Source of the DNA: Strigamia acuminata
Lineage: Eukaryota; Arthropoda; Chilopoda; Geophilomorpha; Linotaeniidae
Length of the DNA: 64,000 nucleotides
Direction: 5' to 3'
NCBI GenBank assembly: GCA_949358305.1
Contig: OX442314.1
Coordinates: 36,141,608-36,205,607 of the forward strand
The position numbers were made by a program, and so were the translations under genes. Within the stretch, counting starts at the first letter, position 1. Each line of letters starts with the position of its first letter. This document shows positions 29,348-38,675 of this stretch, piece after piece. The notes beneath the pieces are model-generated. The model saw nothing but the letters and a program-made list of their open reading frames with translations, did not search any database and was not told where the DNA came from.

Positions 29348-30515
29348 TTAATTTTTATACCCGTTGAAATTAAACACGAAGCCATTTACTGTATGTCTGA
29401 GGCAATCTTTAGCCGAATTGCGCCTTTTCGGATCAATGGCCAACATGGGCAGTAAGAAGTCAGTAAATTCACGCGCATCTTTTACATCCCATTCGTACAT
29501 TTCGGTAAGCAGTTGGACGAGGCCGTACTGTTTGAGCACGGGAAACCGTACCAGTTTGCCCTTTGCGTTGAAGAAGCTCCTGCAGAAGGCCATTTGTTTG
29601 GGCACGTCACCAAGCAACTCGACCATGAGAGCCAGGAGAATTTCATCTTGCGACATTGATCCATCCTGACACAGAATCGGCCGGAAAGAGTAAATGTCCC
29701 GTCGCCAACTCAAATGCCATGCACGCCGTGCTCCAAATGTCCGCAGTTGCATCGTAATCGGCTCCTAGGATGACCTCCGGACACCGATAAGGCCAAGTTT
29801 GAATGCTCCGACTGAATTTTCGATTTACCCAACAGGCGTTTCCAAGATCGGCCAAAGTGACTTGGTAAACGGAGTCGCTTTGATTATTAATGCAAACATT
29901 ATCCGGCTTGATGTCCGTGTGAATAATGTTGCACGTGTTGTGTAAGTGATCTAACGCTTGTAGCACCTGTCTTACGATGCTCTTTACGCTCGCTAATGGC
30001 AGACCACTTTTTCCAAACTTATAAATCACCGTCAACAAATTGTCGCCCAAAACATCGAACACGGTGCAAATGTGCGTGCCGCTGTCGCTTGTAATATTAA
30101 AGTAGTCTAGCAACTGGACCACCTTGGCCTTGTGAGGACCGTCGTAATGTCCAGCACATTGAAGCATTTTAATCTCTTTGATGGCTACTTTAGTGAAGTT
30201 GGCTCCGCCCTTTACTACCTTCAAAGCAACTGATCGCGCGTCCTTTAGATCGGTACATAACCAAACGGTTGAGAAAAATCCCCAGCCGAGTCTGCGAACA
30301 ACCGTGTACCTATTACGGAACGTCTCTCCGATTTTGACCGGGTAATAATCGTCCGTTGGTTTAAAAACCAGGTTTGGGTCGACCTGTATTTCAGCAACAG
30401 ATGCATTAGTGCGTTCCGTGGCTATTGGTTCGAAATGGAAATAATTACGCAACACTGACTTATTCGTCTTTTTACTCTCGGTCACACTTTTCCACCAATT
30501 GATTACTGTGTTCAT
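29348..30515 (-). pseudogene. SRPK-like kinase, copy c (near full length, frameshifted)
   Basis: ATG at 30513-30515. The kinase core is well preserved: glycine loop RLGWGFFSTVW (near residue 75), VALKVVK with the ATP lysine, HTDIKPDN catalytic loop (near 195), ADLGNACW, and YRCPEVILGA with ADIWSTACMAFELATG. SRPKs phosphorylate RS domains of splicing factors. The long spacer usual in metazoan SRPKs is absent. At about 29666 the AC run is 2 bp shorter than in copy a, so the first frame stops after 290 residues; the second frame (29348-29680) carries the rest of the C-lobe. The end is also altered, with KWLRV lost. It has its own TATA-like box, so it may be the source copy. A 2-bp assembly error would make it a gene instead. 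Confidence 0.75.
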
Positions 30516-30612
30516 CGTACGTAGTGATTTAATTGATTACAGTTCGATTTTGAGATCAGATTGTCACGCGAGCAAAAGCAAGTGCGAATAATCTTTTATT
30601 CCACCGAGTTTC

Positions 30613-30675
30613 TTTATATACGTCGCTTTTTCCCCCACGTAACGTAACGTGGACGCAACGTTTCGTTACGTTACG
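30613..30675 (-). promoter_or_regulatory. Upstream region of SRPK copy c: TATA box and 12-bp palindrome
   Basis: TATATAAA reads on the minus strand at 30620-30613, about 100 bases before the ATG. Further upstream CGTAACGTAACG (30638-30649) is repeated inverted as CGTTACGTTACG (30664-30675), a perfect 12-bp dyad with a 14-bp spacer, possibly a factor site. Confidence 0.45.
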
Positions 30676-30731
30676 CCGACGTGTTAGTGACATTGCGGTA
30701 AAGCTCAAGAGGATGCTTAATAAAATAAGAT

Positions 30732-31354
30732 TGTGAGTGTTCGGACGGACGCCACGTGGTCGGGGGAGAGCCACGGAGGCGCTGGACGCAACACACACGA
30801 TAAAACAAACCACGAAATACACGGAGACACAATATAGTTTTAGTTATGGCTTTATTAGATGTCTAGGGGTATGATTGTAGTGTCCCATAGTGTATTTCCC
30901 AAGGCGGCGGTTCCTTCGAACCGTCCCTAATCAGACCGCGTGGCACGGCGGCCATCGGCCGCCATGACACACGAGGTCGGTAATCGGTTTTGGGCCACGC
31001 CGCCGAAGTTACGGTTAACGTCCGGCGGACGTGGCGCAACTGGACGCTCAGGTCCCGGCGGGCGATATCATCGCCACGCCGATAGTTTGGGTTATCTCAA
31101 TAGCCAGTTTCGGAGGCGGTCGCAACACGACCGTTCGCCTTGCTGGTTGATCAACAACTCTCTTGTCCCTACGGGGACCAACCACTTCCGGAAGGGCGAC
31201 TTCCGGGGCCCGATCCTGCTTGACCAAAGGCCCGCAGCTCCACCTGGTTGCGGGGGACCGCAACAGGCTGCGCGAGATACGAGAGGCGCTGGAGCTGCGC
31301 CAAGTGCATTGCCGTTGCAGTGCAGCGACCCGTGCGCAGGGGCAGCTGGTCACA
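30732..31354 (-). repeat. Element 2 LTR, 3' in coding sense
   Basis: Direct repeat of 40900-41522. In coding sense an AATAAA lies near 30865. It differs from its partner at 31098-31101 and at 31124, 31126 and 31127; no other difference was seen. Confidence 0.93.
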
Positions 31355-31371
31355 TTTCCCCCCCCTGGAAA
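31355..31371 (-). other. Polypurine tract of element 2
   Basis: The minus strand reads CCAGGGGGGGGAAA directly before the LTR start TGTGACC. Confidence 0.85.
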
Positions 31372-31852
31372 AAGGTAAGTACGAGGGGGTACAACGCAAT
31401 CACTGAAGTGGTTGTTGAAAGTTAACACATCGCATTACTTTTCTTTTTTCAGATTATCAGATGACCATATTTCGGACGAGCCATCAGCTAGAACGAAGAT
31501 CACCGGTAGGAATGCACTTGGGAAAATAACAACACTACAAAGGAACACACACACACTTACCCCCAGGATGGAAAACTTGTACAATTTAAACACTATTGAA
31601 AAATAAAAATGTAAAATAACACTTGTAATTTAAAAATATATATGAATAAAAAACACTTTTTGAACTTTAAAATCTAACATTTGTAGTTATTGAATCCATT
31701 TAACATTAAAAGGTAAGTATGCTAATTTTAACACTTTGGAATAATTAATAATAAAAAAAAACTTGTTTTGACAATAAAAAAAAATTATTTCTGGCACTAT
31801 AAAAGTCTTAACAGGCTTGGCCAAAATCTCCTTTAAAACGGCGGCGAAAACT
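31372..31852 (-). other. 3' untranslated part of element 2
   Basis: A/T-rich, no gene. It separates ORF3 from the polypurine tract. Confidence 0.5.
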
Positions 31853-33118
31853 TCACTGCAGCGATTTCCCCGGTGTGGGTGGCGTATCGTCGGTTTTTGG
31901 CTCTTCTTCAGTTTTGTCGTCGACGAATTCTTCTGCTAGCTTCTTGCGTGACTTCTTATTCGACTTCTTTTTCACGGCGGTAGCTTTGGGCTCGGGAACG
32001 ACTGGCGGTGGTGGTGGCGGCGTGTGCGACTCCTCGTTCGGTGCGCCGTCAATCTGCATCGCGGTCTCGATCGTTGCTTCGGTGGCGACTACATTGTTGT
32101 CGCAAACTGGTGGAGGATCCGCGAATCCCTGGAACACGACGTTCGTCGGGCGTTCTCCAACCATCGGCGGCATAATGACAGCCGGCGTCGCCGCTGTATT
32201 GGCACCAAACATCGTTTGCGGTAGTTGGCAGGCTGCTGGAAAAGCGATTGCGGCCGCCGTGGCTTTGGTCGGGATCAGGTTCACAATACCTTGGATTGGT
32301 TGAGGACCGTACTGTCCCGCCCAAGCTGTTCGTAGCTCATCGGGAGTTTTTTCCGTTTGAGCTGGGATTTTCTTAACGAGTGCGCGTGGCGCATTCGATG
32401 TGATTGTGGCCGATGGCGCAGTCAATTGCTGATGAGCCGCTTTCTCGGCGTCTCTTTTCGCCATTCGGTCCTTATGGTCCGCGTGTTTTTTCGCTCTGTA
32501 CCGAATTTTTGCTTCGGTGTTCACGCTTCGTTCACTCAACGTAGGATTTTCGATCGCCACAAGTCGTCGCATTTCCAGCAATTTCTCCGAAATGTTTGGA
32601 CGGGCGGTCGGTGGTTGGTGAGGAGTTGGGGCGACGGTACTTTGTACGGTCGCTTTTGTCTCCTCGGCAGCCTTCTTTTTAAGCACAAATGGCTTATGTG
32701 GCGGACGAAGAACCTTCTGCGACGTCGTCGCTGCGGGTTTCTTCGTAGAAATATTGGTAGAGGCAGTCGGCGGCGGTTGAGAGCGTACGCTCTTTGTTGC
32801 CGTTTTCTGTCTTTTCTTTGGGGGTTCCGTCGGTGTGGCATTCGCCGCACTCGCTTGTTCCCTGTCTGCGACTTCCCTTTCGCGGTCTGTGCGCGATCGG
32901 ACGCGCATCCAGTTAATTTGTCGGTGATGTTGTGGAATCGGCTGACCGGGCAGCGTCATGAACATGACGAACCATTCCTCGAGTGGTTGGTCCGCCAGAA
33001 CGATTTCGTCTCCGCCGCAGTTCATGCACGGGATCCGCGATAGATTCCACAGCGTGATGTAGCCGAAGCCGTTACAGATTGGGCACTGAACCCATTCGTT
33101 GTTTCGGTGATTTTCCAT
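31853..33118 (-). CDS. Element 2 ORF3: zinc-motif protein in the env position (421 residues)
   Basis: ATG at 33116-33118. Residues 12-36 hold a paired metal-binding motif: CPICNGFG, then CMNCGG (CX2C-X15-CX2C, with the CxxCxGxG spacing of DnaJ-type zinc fingers in the first half). The middle is Ala/Pro/Thr-rich. A basic helix-like stretch (RAKKHADHKDRMAKRDAEK) lies near 205-225. The tail is Lys- then acid-rich and ends with TPPTPGKS. There is no signal peptide or membrane segment, so it is not an Env. The motif suggests nucleic-acid or protein binding; function is unknown. A similar layout appears in element 3 ORF3. Confidence 0.8.
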   Translation of the reverse strand: MENHRNNEWVQCPICNGFGYITLWNLSRIPCMNCGGDEIVLADQPLEEWFVMFMTLPGQPIPQHHRQINWMRVRSRTDREREVADREQASAANATPTEPPKKRQKTATKSVRSQPPPTASTNISTKKPAATTSQKVLRPPHKPFVLKKKAAEETKATVQSTVAPTPHQPPTARPNISEKLLEMRRLVAIENPTLSERSVNTEAKIRYRAKKHADHKDRMAKRDAEKAAHQQLTAPSATITSNAPRALVKKIPAQTEKTPDELRTAWAGQYGPQPIQGIVNLIPTKATAAAIAFPAACQLPQTMFGANTAATPAVIMPPMVGERPTNVVFQGFADPPPVCDNNVVATEATIETAMQIDGAPNEESHTPPPPPPVVPEPKATAVKKKSNKKSRKKLAEEFVDDKTEEEPKTDDTPPTPGKSLQ

Positions 33119-33339
33119 CGTTTTTCCAATCTTTTCGTTTCGATTTTCCAGAGAAGTTCCACACGACTGGTCAGTGGCGATCGCAGCGAATAAGTGATTT
33201 GGACAACGAATGGTGGTGGCTAAGTATAGAACCGGAAGACGTTTCGCGAACGTTTAATTGGCGTATGGACCGCAGATGTTTTGTAAACAGTCTGTGATTG
33301 GTCCAAATGGGTCTCCCGATTTGAAGTGTCACCTAGCGG

Positions 33340-36300
33340 TCAATCCCGATATCGGATCGGTAAAACGTGATTTCTCGAAGGTCTATTTGAGTCCGAATTT
33401 GGTTTTGGTCGAGCCGTCGTGGGTTTTTGTGAATCCACTTGTGGCAACAGCAAGGGTTTTATTCTTTTTGGTTTCCCAAAAGGTTTTACTGGTGTTGGCA
33501 ACTTAGTTGCGATACCAGATTCCGTTGGTTGCACTGGAGTTGGCAATATTGTTGCTGTTCCAGTGTCCACAGGTTGGTTTTCAAGAACTTCTTCATCTTC
33601 CTTATCTAAAATGGGCCATTCAGCCTTTTCTTCTGAGGGGATGAATCTCCTGAGTTTTACAATGTTGTGTGTACCCCTCGCTTGCAAAGTTATTGGTTTC
33701 GCAAGGGCATACGCATTGTTGTTAAAGACTTTAGTTATTACATAAGGTCCTTCAAAGCGATCCTCAAGGGACGCAGCATATCGATTAGCAGCATTGGACA
33801 ATGGGTGGGTCTTTAGTAGAACCAAGTCTCCAATTTCGAACTTATCGTCGCTGCGGTGTTGATCGTAGTAAGTTTTCTGTTTTGCTTGGGCCAGACTCTT
33901 ATTTTTAAGAGCTGCAGCAATCAGAGTACGGTGTCTAGCGACTAGCATTCTGACAGCGTCGTAGGGCCTATTTGGGTCGAATGGGGTGTCATAAGACACA
34001 TCTCGATTATCCCAAAATGGTCGCAATTCCCTGCCATACGTCAGCATTGCTGGTGTAAAACCGGTAGACACATTTGGGGCAGAATGCAAAGCAAAATTTA
34101 TCTGGTCGATGCATCTGTCCCAGTGATCGTGCTCAAATGTAAAAATTCGAAGCATAATCTTGATATTCCTGTTTACGCGCTCAGTCAGGTTAGTCTGGGG
34201 ATGGTAAGGCGTTGCTTTAATTGGCACAACCCCTGCATCGTCACAGAGAGTCTGAAACACGTCAGAAATGAATTGGGGGCCATTATCGCTCAACATGAAA
34301 CGGGGGCACCCATGACAGCTGAAAAATCGTTTTAAAATTGGTGCAATTGCAGTCATTTTGGCGGATCTCAGCGGTGTAGCTTCCATCCAGCCGGTGGCAT
34401 AATCCACCACAACTAGAATGAAGCGATTTCTGTTCGAGGTTCTAGGTAATGGACCTATTAGATCGATTCCTATCTTCTCAAAACGACCAATTTTTGGAGA
34501 AGTTGGGACCATCAATCCCTTTGGTTTTCTCTGAATCGGTTTGCAGCGTTGGCAGCGATTGCAGCTTGCTACATGAAGTTTTACTTCTTTTTGCATGCCA
34601 GGCCAGAAATAAACTCTTTTCAATCGCTCTAGAGTTACTTCAACTCCTCCGTGACCAGCCATCGGATGGTCGTGAATTAGTTGAAGTGCTGCGAGTTGCA
34701 GAGATGGTGGAATAAAGATTTTAAATCCAATTCCCAAATCCTCTTCCTCCACAAAGAAATCAGTTTTAAAGGGTGCATAAATAATAAGCATTCCTTTTCT
34801 AGTGAGTGTGCAGTCGTACTGCCTTTCTTCCAAGAACTTAGGAAGTTCTGGTCGAGGTTGTCCATCATCCAATTCCAACCATTCGATTAGTTTTGAAAGA
34901 TGTTTATCTGCACGCTGCTGTAATATAATGTTCTCGAAAGACATCGGGTAATCGGTCTCATTTGTGAGATAAGCTAGAGCAACAGGCTCTATAATCTCTG
35001 TTAGAGTTGCTTTTCCTTCTAACGGATTGCCATTATCAAGAGAGACTCTGGATAAGGCATCCGCGACTTGATTGTCGGTGCCTTTTCGGTACTTGATGGT
35101 GAAATTTTCATTCTGCAATTTCATTGCCCACCTAGCCAGTCTTCCAGCTGGGTTTTCCATTGTCATGAGAAATCTCAGAGCATGATGGTCAGTCTCAACT
35201 TGGTACTCAGAATATTCAATGTATGGTTTGAACTTATCAACAGCCCAAACCACAGCTAAACATTCCAAATCAGTGGTGCTGTAGTTGTTTTCCGCGCCTT
35301 GCAGAGTTCTGCTGGCGTACGCAACTGGTCTTAAAGCACCATGGTCATCCAGTTGCATGAGGACTGCACCGAGCCCGCCGCCACTAGCATCTGTATGGAT
35401 GGTAAAGTTGCGAGCGAAATCAGGCAGAGGTAGCACAATTCCTTTTGCAAGCTGGTTTTTCAGATATTCGAAAGCAACATTGCACTCTTCAGACCATTCC
35501 CATTTTGTATCTTTCTTTAAAAGGGCAAAAAATGGTTTTTGAGTAATACTCAGTTTTGGAATTAGAGCAGCATAGAAACCCACCATCCCAATAAAACGCT
35601 GAAGCTGTTTTATACTGGAAGGGGTCGGATAATTTAAAATTGCTTCCACTTTGTCGTTGTTTGGGCTATAACCCCCATTTGACATCGTGAAACCAAGAAA
35701 GTTTAATTCTTCAGGGCAAATAAATGACTTTGACGGACTCGCTGTCAATTTGTTTTTATCTAATTTTGACAATATGTCATCTAAATGCTGAAGGTGTTCT
35801 TCAAATGAGTCGCTAAAAATGATAATATCATCGAGGTAAGCGAGTGCCCACTTGTGTTGTGCAGTTCCAAGAACTTGATCCATCATTCTTTGAAATGCAC
35901 TGGGTGCATTGCACAGTCCGAAGGGCATACGAGTAAATTGGTATGTTCCATCAGAAGTAGAAAAAGCAGTTTTCTTCTTGTCACTTGATTTAAGTTTTAT
36001 TTGGTAATAACCTTTAGTTAAATCCAAAGTAGAAAAGAACTTTTTTCCACCTAAACAGGCCAAAATCATAGAAATTGAGGGCATCTGGTAGACGTCCTCA
36101 ATTGTGATCTTATTTAGCCAGCGAAAGTCAATACAGAGGCGGTACCCTCCGTCTTTCTTTGCAACAATCACGGGGGGATTTTTATAACTCCCCTCGCAAG
36201 GTTCGGCCCAACCATCTCTCAGCAATTCAGCAACCAATTCGCGATAAATCTCAGCTTTCTTGGGATTCATTGGTCGGTCTTTGCATCGAAATGAAGGTGC

Positions 36301-37107
36301 ATCTCCAGTCGGAATTGGATGTTCCAACGTGGGGTGGCAGCCAGCTTTGTCACTAAACACATGTCTGTATTTTTCTACAAGAGTTAAGATTTGAGATCTC
36401 TGCCTTGGTGACAAATTGCTTTTTGCTAACAGTCTCTGGCTCAAATCAGCCGTGGAGACAGAAGGTGACTTTGATTCTGCAACCAAAGCATCCCATCGAT
36501 CCATTATTGCATTTCCAAGTTCTTCAGGCGATGGTGGGTCGTCGAAGGGAAATGTGTCATGTGGAAAATCAAGAAAGAAATATTCTCGATCTGTTAGATT
36601 GAGAACAATCCTATTTTCGATAATCCAAGAGCAACCTAATAATATAAATTTGGAAGCTGATGGAAGAACAGTAAATGTCACAGGGATTTCACCACCCCGC
36701 CACTTGAGTGGCAATGTGATTGTTCCGATTGGACGTGTTGGTCTATCGCCAGTGTATACAACTCGATTTTCTAAAAATGGAGTCATAAAGTGCAAGAGGT
36801 TTAGCTTTTTAAGCATTCCTCCGCTGATGTACCTATGGGTTGCCCCAGTATCCATCAGAGCGGTGACTTTTAAGCCGTTTAGTGTTGCTTTGAAGTAAGG
36901 CAGGGGAGTAATACTCTTTCCTGTCTTTAAAGCAACGTTAACATGATCGATTTCAGGTTCTGTGGAAAAAACCACGCGAGGATCTGGCTCTGTGGATGAA
37001 ATGTCATCAAATAGCGCATCCTCCATGTCTTCTTCCATTGGAATCAACACAATAGTGAGAGCGCAGTCGTCAGTTACTCGGGGGTTTCTGTCGACTGCGA
37101 CTCCTCG
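33340..37107 (-). CDS. pol: Element 2 Pol: protease, RT, RNase H, integrase
   Basis: Pol is in the -1 frame to gag, open from the slippery site; the first in-frame ATG is 37038, and GTG 37050 is unlikely to be used. Numbering from 37050: protease DTGA near 67, RT YLDD near 403, RNase H TDAS near 552, integrase H-H-C-C near 805-830, Asp near 863, DNGPQF near 923, Glu (LTERVNR) near 955, GPY module near 1101. The length (1236) is ordinary for Ty3/gypsy. Nothing is missing or interrupted. Expression is expected as a Gag-Pol fusion in cytoplasmic particles. Confidence 0.95.
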   Translation of the reverse strand, partial: RGVAVDRNPRVTDDCALTIVLIPMEEDMEDALFDDISSTEPDPRVVFSTEPEIDHVNVALKTGKSITPLPYFKATLNGLKVTALMDTGATHRYISGGMLKKLNLLHFMTPFLENRVVYTGDRPTRPIGTITLPLKWRGGEIPVTFTVLPSASKFILLGCSWIIENRIVLNLTDREYFFLDFPHDTFPFDDPPSPEELGNAIMDRWDALVAESKSPSVSTADLSQRLLAKSNLSPRQRSQILTLVEKYRHVFSDKAGCHPTLEHPIPTGDAPSFRCKDRPMNPKKAEIYRELVAELLRDGWAEPCEGSYKNPPVIVAKKDGGYRLCIDFRWLNKITIEDVYQMPSISMILACLGGKKFFSTLDLTKGYYQIKLKSSDKKKTAFSTSDGTYQFTRMPFGLCNAPSAFQRMMDQVLGTAQHKWALAYLDDIIIFSDSFEEHLQHLDDILSKLDKNKLTASPSKSFICPEELNFLGFTMSNGGYSPNNDKVEAILNYPTPSSIKQLQRFIGMVGFYAALIPKLSITQKPFFALLKKDTKWEWSEECNVAFEYLKNQLAKGIVLPLPDFARNFTIHTDASGGGLGAVLMQLDDHGALRPVAYASRTLQGAENNYSTTDLECLAVVWAVDKFKPYIEYSEYQVETDHHALRFLMTMENPAGRLARWAMKLQNENFTIKYRKGTDNQVADALSRVSLDNGNPLEGKATLTEIIEPVALAYLTNETDYPMSFENIILQQRADKHLSKLIEWLELDDGQPRPELPKFLEERQYDCTLTRKGMLIIYAPFKTDFFVEEEDLGIGFKIFIPPSLQLAALQLIHDHPMAGHGGVEVTLERLKRVYFWPGMQKEVKLHVASCNRCQRCKPIQRKPKGLMVPTSPKIGRFEKIGIDLIGPLPRTSNRNRFILVVVDYATGWMEATPLRSAKMTAIAPILKRFFSCHGCPRFMLSDNGPQFISDVFQTLCDDAGVVPIKATPYHPQTNLTERVNRNIKIMLRIFTFEHDHWDRCIDQINFALHSAPNVSTGFTPAMLTYGRELRPFWDNRDVSYDTPFDPNRPYDAVRMLVARHRTLIAAALKNKSLAQAKQKTYYDQHRSDDKFEIGDLVLLKTHPLSNAANRYAASLEDRFEGPYVITKVFNNNAYALAKPITLQARGTHNIVKLRRFIPSEEKAEWPILDKEDEEVLENQPVDTGTATILPTPVQPTESGIATKLPTPVKPFGKPKRIKPLLLPQVDSQKPTTARPKPNSDSNRPSRNHVLPIRYRD

Positions 37108-37113
37108 TTTCCC
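37062..37113 (-). promoter_or_regulatory. Predicted -1 gag-pol frameshift signal of element 2
   Basis: In the gag frame the minus strand reads GCG GGA AAC, giving heptamer G GGA AAC at 37113-37107. After 7 nt, CGCAGTCG (37099-37092) pairs with CGACTGCG (37069-37062), and a flanking GAG/CTC can extend the stem past a bulged T. The gag stop (37076-37074) is in the loop. Confidence 0.85.
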
Positions 37114-38675
37114 GCCATGTCAGGCCAGCCACCAAATTCATTGGCTGCAAGCATAGCCTGCATCATGCTGTGTTGGGCAGCGGCGATTGTTTCCATTGCT
37201 GCTTTAGCGGCTTCCACTTTAAGGGGGCAATCCCTTTCAAAGTGTGCGCCACCGCAGCCCCAGCAACCGCCAACTCTTGGTTTGGTCGCATAATCTTTGA
37301 GCCTATTGCTCGGGACTAGCGCCTTCTCGTTGCCTTCTGCGGCCTTTGTTGCTGCTATCGCAGCATTTTTAGGCGCAGGGAACAGTGTTCTATTGTTTGG
37401 ATTTCTCAATCCAAACGGAACAAATTTCGGTTTATCTCCACCCGCAGCATTTGGTATTGTTACCATTTGCTGGTTGGATTTTTGAATTGGCGTAACAGTT
37501 TCTGTTTTTGCCGCCTCAATGATTGCTGCATTTGTCACAGTTTCCTGATTTATGATCGCGGCCTCCGTAGCAATGCAGGCTCTCCTGAGCGACGCCCAAG
37601 TGTTCTCCAAATTAATGGCATTTGCGACCATGTTTTTGGCCGCTGGGCGCAGAATTGCCAGCACTTTTTGAATTTGCTGGCTCTCGTGCACAGGAATAGT
37701 CAATTGAGCGTATAACTTCTCGAGTCTTATCACCACTTGGGTGGCAGACTCATGAGACAGTTGCTGTGTTTTAGCGATTTCTGCTAAAAGCAGCGCATCG
37801 CTCGGACGAAAATGGGTGATAAATTCATGTTCGAATTCCTCCCAATTCGTTTTGGCATGAGAAGAGAACCATGTGGCCGCATCTCCTCGGAAAAACTTAA
37901 ACAAATGCTCAGCAAGCACTTGGTTCAGATAGGGCAAAGCAAAGCGTAGAGAACGTTTTAAATCAATAAGGAAAGACTTAGCTTTCGTTTTGTCCCCTGC
38001 AAACGCTTCAATTCCAATGGATTTGACTCGTTTACTTAGCTCTACTTCATCCATTGGCCTGGGAGCAGGCATAGCCTGGTCAGTTTTGTGAAGAAACTTT
38101 TCTCCCCAAGCCAGAAAAAGAGGATTTCCAGTCGTAGGCGTTGAGCCTGTGCTGGATCCAGAGTTTGGTGTTGTCACGGTGGGAGAAATCGTGTTTGAGA
38201 TTGCAGATTGTGCTCTCAAATTCGATTGTCCAGCCGCCACCACGCTGTCAACGATAGCTTTTTGACTAGCTATCATCTTCAACAAGCTTTCATTCGATAA
38301 TTTCGCAGAGTCTAACTCCTGCAAAGCATGAGTTAACCGGTCGCTAATATCACCGAATTCCGTGCGCGTTTGCGTTAATTGACGCATAGTGCTATCCGAT
38401 TTGTCTTGGAGTTCCACCAAGTGATCGGCTACTTTCAGAAGCGTGTCTTCCCACACTTCGTAGGTTGTCATATCATCGATAACTAGATTAAAGACGTTGC
38501 AAGTCGTTTCAAGCATCGCTTGATCCAACAATTTAACTTTAGGACTTGACATATTGTCGTTTGAAGAAGCAATCGAATTATTATCCGAGTCGTTCAAATC
38601 TGAATCCGTTGCGGGTGTGAAAGAATTAGGTGCAGGAGAGTCCCACGTGGTCTTACCAGTTCTGGTCGCTGGCAT
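37074..38675 (-). CDS. gag: Element 2 Gag
   Basis: The most likely start is the ATG at 38675-38673 (MPATRTGK); the frame is open further up to a TTG at 38768. After a Ser/Asp/Asn-rich start and a possible coiled coil, a capsid-type domain spans roughly the middle (motifs FAGDKTKAKSFL, FFRGDAATWF, WEEFEHEF). Near the C-terminus is a zinc knuckle with unusual spacing, CWGCGGAHFERDC (CX2CX3HX4C, one residue short). Function: particle assembly and RNA packaging. Confidence 0.9.
   Translation of the reverse strand: MPATRTGKTTWDSPAPNSFTPATDSDLNDSDNNSIASSNDNMSSPKVKLLDQAMLETTCNVFNLVIDDMTTYEVWEDTLLKVADHLVELQDKSDSTMRQLTQTRTEFGDISDRLTHALQELDSAKLSNESLLKMIASQKAIVDSVVAAGQSNLRAQSAISNTISPTVTTPNSGSSTGSTPTTGNPLFLAWGEKFLHKTDQAMPAPRPMDEVELSKRVKSIGIEAFAGDKTKAKSFLIDLKRSLRFALPYLNQVLAEHLFKFFRGDAATWFSSHAKTNWEEFEHEFITHFRPSDALLLAEIAKTQQLSHESATQVVIRLEKLYAQLTIPVHESQQIQKVLAILRPAAKNMVANAINLENTWASLRRACIATEAAIINQETVTNAAIIEAAKTETVTPIQKSNQQMVTIPNAAGGDKPKFVPFGLRNPNNRTLFPAPKNAAIAATKAAEGNEKALVPSNRLKDYATKPRVGGCWGCGGAHFERDCPLKVEAAKAAMETIAAAQHSMMQAMLAANEFGGWPDMAGNEESQSTETPE

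Noticed and set aside
30940-31428. Open frames of 126-161 codons on both strands of the element 2 LTRs.
   Set aside because: G/C-rich composition lacks stops in several frames at once; no motif; present in both LTRs only because these are repeats.
31374-31452. GTAAGT ... TTTTTTCAG on the + strand next to the element 2 LTR, resembling an intron.
   Set aside because: It is antisense to element 2, begins inside the polypurine tract region and joins no coding frame; likely chance.
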